A stretch of DNA of 64,000 bases from Mucilaginibacter aquaedulcis (lineage in GTDB: Bacteria; Bacteroidota; Bacteroidia; Sphingobacteriales; Sphingobacteriaceae): NCBI RefSeq assembly GCF_030409325.1, contig NZ_JAUFPR010000001.1, positions 992,001 to 1,056,000 of the forward strand, read 5' to 3'. Both the position numbers and the translations under genes were made by a program. This document shows, piece by piece, positions 61,165 to 64,000 of this stretch. Positions within the stretch are counted from its first letter, which is position 1; each line of letters starts with the position of its first letter. The notes beneath the pieces were generated by a model, which worked only from the letters and a program-made list of their open reading frames with translations, did not search any database and had not been told where the DNA came from.

Positions 61165-64000
61165 TTGAAAAAATTTGGACGAATAGCCCTCAAAACCCTG
61201 CTTTGGATAGTTGCAAGTGTCATATTTTTGGTGTTGCTTGTAGTTATTTTAATACAGGTGCCTGTTGTACAAAATTTTGCTAAAAATAAAGCTGTAAGTT
61301 TTTTACAGGGTAAGATACATACCAAAGTGCAGATTGGCCACATCAGCCTTGGCCTGCCCAAGCTCATTGTTTTACAGGATGTTTATTTCGAGGATCAAAA
61401 GAAAGATACCCTCATTGCCGGTGAAAACCTGAAGGTTGATATCAGCTTGTTAAAGCTGCTGCACAGCGAGGTTGAGGTAAATGAAATTAACCTGCAGGGT
61501 ATTACCGCCAACGTAAGCCGCGGCGCCGATAGCGTTTTCAATTTCGATTATATCATGAAGGCCTTTGTTGGCGAGCAGAAAAAAGAAGTGAAGCCTGAGG
61601 ATACTACATCAACCATGAAATTTTCGATGGATAAGATCATTCTTGATCGTATCAACATTAAATATAAGGATGCTATTACCGGCAACGACGTGAAGTTTTT
61701 GCTGGGCCATTTTGATACCCGCATAAAGGATTTTGATATGGATAAAATGAAATTTACCATACCTAAGATCAATCTGTCTGATGTGGATGCTGTGGTGATC
61801 CAAACCCCAACCGGTCCACCGCCTGTTGATACGGCCACCACGCCACTCAATATGGATCTGAATTTAGGGGTGATTGATGTATCAAAAATAAAGGTTGATT
61901 ACCGCAGTGCCGAAATGACCGCCAACGTTAACCTCAGCAAGTTTTTGGTTAACATGGATAAAATAGATCTCAAGAAGCAAAAAGTTGGGATAACCAGCAT
62001 TGAACTGAACGATACCAAAGCGGCGCTGAGTTTGGCCAAACCTAAAACCGTAGAAAAGGCTATTGCCAAAACCGCTAAGAAACTGGATACGCTGGTATCA
62101 TCACCCCAAACATCAAAATGGGCGGTTACGCTGGGCAAGGTGAGCTTTACCAATGACAATATTAAGTTTGACAACGAAGCACAAAAGGCCATACCTAAAG
62201 GGCTCGACTTTGGCCATATGGATATGCGCAACCTCAACGCCGAGGCTGAAAACATATCCTACAGCCCTGACACCATATCAGGTAAAATAAATTCCTTCTC
62301 CTTTAATGAAAAAAGCGGGTTAAAGATCAACAAGTTCCACACAGCATTCTTTTACGGGCCCACCAATGCCTATATGAATGATTTGCTGCTGGAAACACCG
62401 CAAACCGTGCTGCAAAAATCGGTACAGGTAAAATACCCATCTATTGATGCCATCACCAAAAATATCGGCAAGCTGGGCATCAATGCCGATCTGGACGGCA
62501 GCCGCCTGGGTTTAAAGGATGTTTTACTGTTGATGCCTACCATGGCTACTATGGAACCGTTTAAAAGTTCGCCGGGTACCATTTTCAAGATAAACGGAAA
62601 AGTAAACGGACAGGTAAACAACCTCAATATCCCTAACCTTGAAGTAACCGGACTAAGCAGCACCCACATCAAGGCATCGGCCAAAATGAAGGGTCTGCCC
62701 GATGTAAATAAGGCCACCTTTGATGTTAACATAGCCGACTTTACAACCACCCGCAGCGATATTGCCAAAGTAGCCCCGGCAGGCAGTATACCGCCAAATG
62801 TAAGCATCCCCGAAAAAATGAACCTGAAGGGTACGTTTAAAGGGAGCATGACCAACTTTAACACCAAAATGGGCCTGCGCAGCAGCTATGGCGCGGTTGA
62901 TTTGGTGGCGGCCATGAAAAACGGACAAAATAAAGGCAAGGAAATGTATACCGCCAGCATTAAGGCTAATGAGCTTAACGTGGGCGCTTTAACCAAGCAG
63001 CCGCAAATGGTGGGTAAAATAACCATGAACGCCAACCTGAAAGGAGTAAGTCTTGATCCTAAAAAGGCCAGCATACAGTTTAACGGCAATTTGGCTAAGG
63101 CGTATGTTAAAGGTTATACCTATCAAAACTTGGTAATGCAGGGCAGCTCAAGCAACGGCAGCTATACCGCAATTGCCCGGATGAAAGACCCGAACATCAA
63201 CTTTAGCCTGGATGCTAAGGCCTTAATGAATAAAAAATATCCATCCGTTAACGGTACATTGACTATTGATAGCATCAACCTGCAAAAACTCAACTTTGTA
63301 AAGGATGATATGCGTTTTCATGGTAAGCTGGTGGCTAATGTACCCACTGCCGACCCTGATTACCTGAATGCTAATATACTGGCTACCGATCTGCTGGTGA
63401 TCAATAAGGGACAGCGTATCCAGCTGGACACCGTTAGCCTAAAATCAACCGCCAATGCTGATAGCAGTACCCTACGGTTGAAAACCCCTATCATGACAGC
63501 CCACATGGCCGGCAAATACAAGCTGACACAAATAGGTGATGCCATGCAGGATGTAATTAACAAATATTTCAATACGGCTTTGGCAGGCGGGCAACAGGCG
63601 GTTGCTAAAAGTCAAAATTCAAAAGACAAAAGTCAAAAACCTGAGCTCAAGACTCAAAACTCAAAAATTAAAACTAAATACTCACCTCAGCAATTTGTGT
63701 TTGATGCACGTTTGGTTAAAACACCACTCCTTACTCAGTTTGCTCCCGATCTGAAACAACTTGACCCTGTTCTGCTAAATGGCAGTTTCAATAGCCAAAC
63801 CGGCGAGTTGATAGTAAAAGGCTCTATGCCTAAAGTGGTTTATGGTACCAATACTGTTGATAATGCCAAACTGAACATTAATACCGGTAACAATGCTTTA
63901 AACTACAGTTTTGATGTAGATAAGATCAGGGTTGGCTCTTCATTAGAATTATTATACACCAGCATATCTGGCAAAGCACAGGATAATAAGCTTAATGTAA
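61165..64000 (+). CDS. TamB/AsmA-like translocation-assembly protein (partial, TTG start)
   Basis: Reads open for 945 codons from a TTG at 61165 to the window edge. In frame upstream there is a TAG at 61126 and no ATG. The product opens with a charged start and one membrane helix (about 8-30, LWIVASVIFLVLLVVILIQV). AsmA-like beta-strand repeats follow (KVQIGHISLGLPKLIVLQDV near 60). It is therefore an inner-membrane-anchored protein that spans the periplasm, in the TamB family used for outer-membrane insertion or lipid transport. Full-length homologues have about 1450-1700 residues, so a third or more is outside. Divergent from dnaE. Confidence 0.88.
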   Translation, partial: MKKFGRIALKTLLWIVASVIFLVLLVVILIQVPVVQNFAKNKAVSFLQGKIHTKVQIGHISLGLPKLIVLQDVYFEDQKKDTLIAGENLKVDISLLKLLHSEVEVNEINLQGITANVSRGADSVFNFDYIMKAFVGEQKKEVKPEDTTSTMKFSMDKIILDRINIKYKDAITGNDVKFLLGHFDTRIKDFDMDKMKFTIPKINLSDVDAVVIQTPTGPPPVDTATTPLNMDLNLGVIDVSKIKVDYRSAEMTANVNLSKFLVNMDKIDLKKQKVGITSIELNDTKAALSLAKPKTVEKAIAKTAKKLDTLVSSPQTSKWAVTLGKVSFTNDNIKFDNEAQKAIPKGLDFGHMDMRNLNAEAENISYSPDTISGKINSFSFNEKSGLKINKFHTAFFYGPTNAYMNDLLLETPQTVLQKSVQVKYPSIDAITKNIGKLGINADLDGSRLGLKDVLLLMPTMATMEPFKSSPGTIFKINGKVNGQVNNLNIPNLEVTGLSSTHIKASAKMKGLPDVNKATFDVNIADFTTTRSDIAKVAPAGSIPPNVSIPEKMNLKGTFKGSMTNFNTKMGLRSSYGAVDLVAAMKNGQNKGKEMYTASIKANELNVGALTKQPQMVGKITMNANLKGVSLDPKKASIQFNGNLAKAYVKGYTYQNLVMQGSSSNGSYTAIARMKDPNINFSLDAKALMNKKYPSVNGTLTIDSINLQKLNFVKDDMRFHGKLVANVPTADPDYLNANILATDLLVINKGQRIQLDTVSLKSTANADSSTLRLKTPIMTAHMAGKYKLTQIGDAMQDVINKYFNTALAGGQQAVAKSQNSKDKSQKPELKTQNSKIKTKYSPQQFVFDARLVKTPLLTQFAPDLKQLDPVLLNGSFNSQTGELIVKGSMPKVVYGTNTVDNAKLNINTGNNALNYSFDVDKIRVGSSLELLYTSISGKAQDNKLNV
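63601..63680 (+). repeat. In-frame low-complexity tract within the TamB-like gene
   Basis: Permuted AAAAGTCAAAA/ACTCAAAA words encode a Lys/Gln/Ser-rich stretch (about residues 813-838: SQNSKDKSQKPELKTQNSKI). It resembles the intergenic word linkers of this genome and interrupts the regular beta-strand pattern. Confidence 0.65.

Noticed and set aside
61548..63572. Several leftward frames within the TamB-like gene
   Set aside because: All antisense shadows of the long rightward frame that starts with TTG at 61165.

Overview
The window reads as chromosomal DNA of a Bacteroidota bacterium, most likely a Sphingobacteriaceae member (Mucilaginibacter/Pedobacter-like); the genus is an inference from gene content. 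Supporting signs are the uppS-bamA-skp-skp-murI order, a PorT (type IX secretion) gene abutting menG/ubiE, a protein with a T9SS type A sorting domain, DUF6089 and DUF1080 families, the absence of strong Shine-Dalgarno sites, and several TAnnTTTG-type -7 promoter elements. Most of it is ordinary housekeeping and envelope chromosome. I see no rRNA or tRNA gene, no CRISPR array and no prophage.

Layout. 0-2.3 kb: respiratory complex I genes nuoH-nuoI-nuoJ, leftward. 2.8-8.2 kb: murI, two Skp/OmpH chaperones, BamA and undecaprenyl diphosphate synthase. 8.5-15.6 kb: a leftward run with ExbD, a DUF6089 barrel, NAD kinase, a CBS protein, a hydrolase, a YqeY protein, an SDR, PorT and MenG. 15.8-18.9 kb: Gfo/Idh/MocA oxidoreductase, a DUF1080 gene broken by a one-base frameshift, and a membrane thioredoxin. 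19-23.3 kb: a DUF4242 locus in which a large AAA-TPR-LuxR regulator sits between a small DUF4242 protein and a secreted tandem-DUF4242 protein. 23.5-31.5 kb: EngB, a low-GC DUF559 nuclease cassette with inverted-repeat ends, a UbiA-type prenyltransferase, a Crp/Fnr regulator, an epimerase, an M3 peptidase, a CrtO-like membrane protein and a PAP2 phosphatase. 31.5-37.9 kb: an amino-acid permease, a DUF5655 protein and two glycosyltransferases. 38.6-48.3 kb: a sigma/anti-sigma operon, Bcp, an M23 peptidase, an FAH hydrolase, a T9SS cargo protein, Kup and a class III aminotransferase. 49.4-54.5 kb: a GH130 enzyme, a two-component system, a DUF58 protein and thioredoxin. 54.8-57.3 kb: an LLM oxidoreductase and a divergent SDR/HxlR pair. 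57.3-64 kb: DnaE and the start of a TamB/AsmA-like protein with a TTG start.

The most unusual content is in the intergenic DNA. A non-coding element of about 550-620 bp occurs twice in opposite orientation (37948-38565 and 48457-49004). Its complete copy has terminal inverted repeats of about 40 bp and subterminal hairpins kept by compensating changes. The two copies bracket a 10 kb block that recombination could invert. At least five further families of short palindromic or TIR-bounded repeats are present. One interrupts the loop of a transcription terminator, and one supplies the C-terminal codons of two proteins. Several loci also carry low-complexity 'permuted word' linkers, and a similar tract lies in frame inside the TamB gene.

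How the genes work together: BamA, Skp, UppS, MurI, TamB-like, PorT and the T9SS cargo serve envelope assembly and secretion. The two glycosyltransferases and the GH130 enzyme probably belong to one mannose-type glycan pathway now separated by the repeat-bracketed block. The DUF4242 locus is the best candidate for an uncharacterised functional module.
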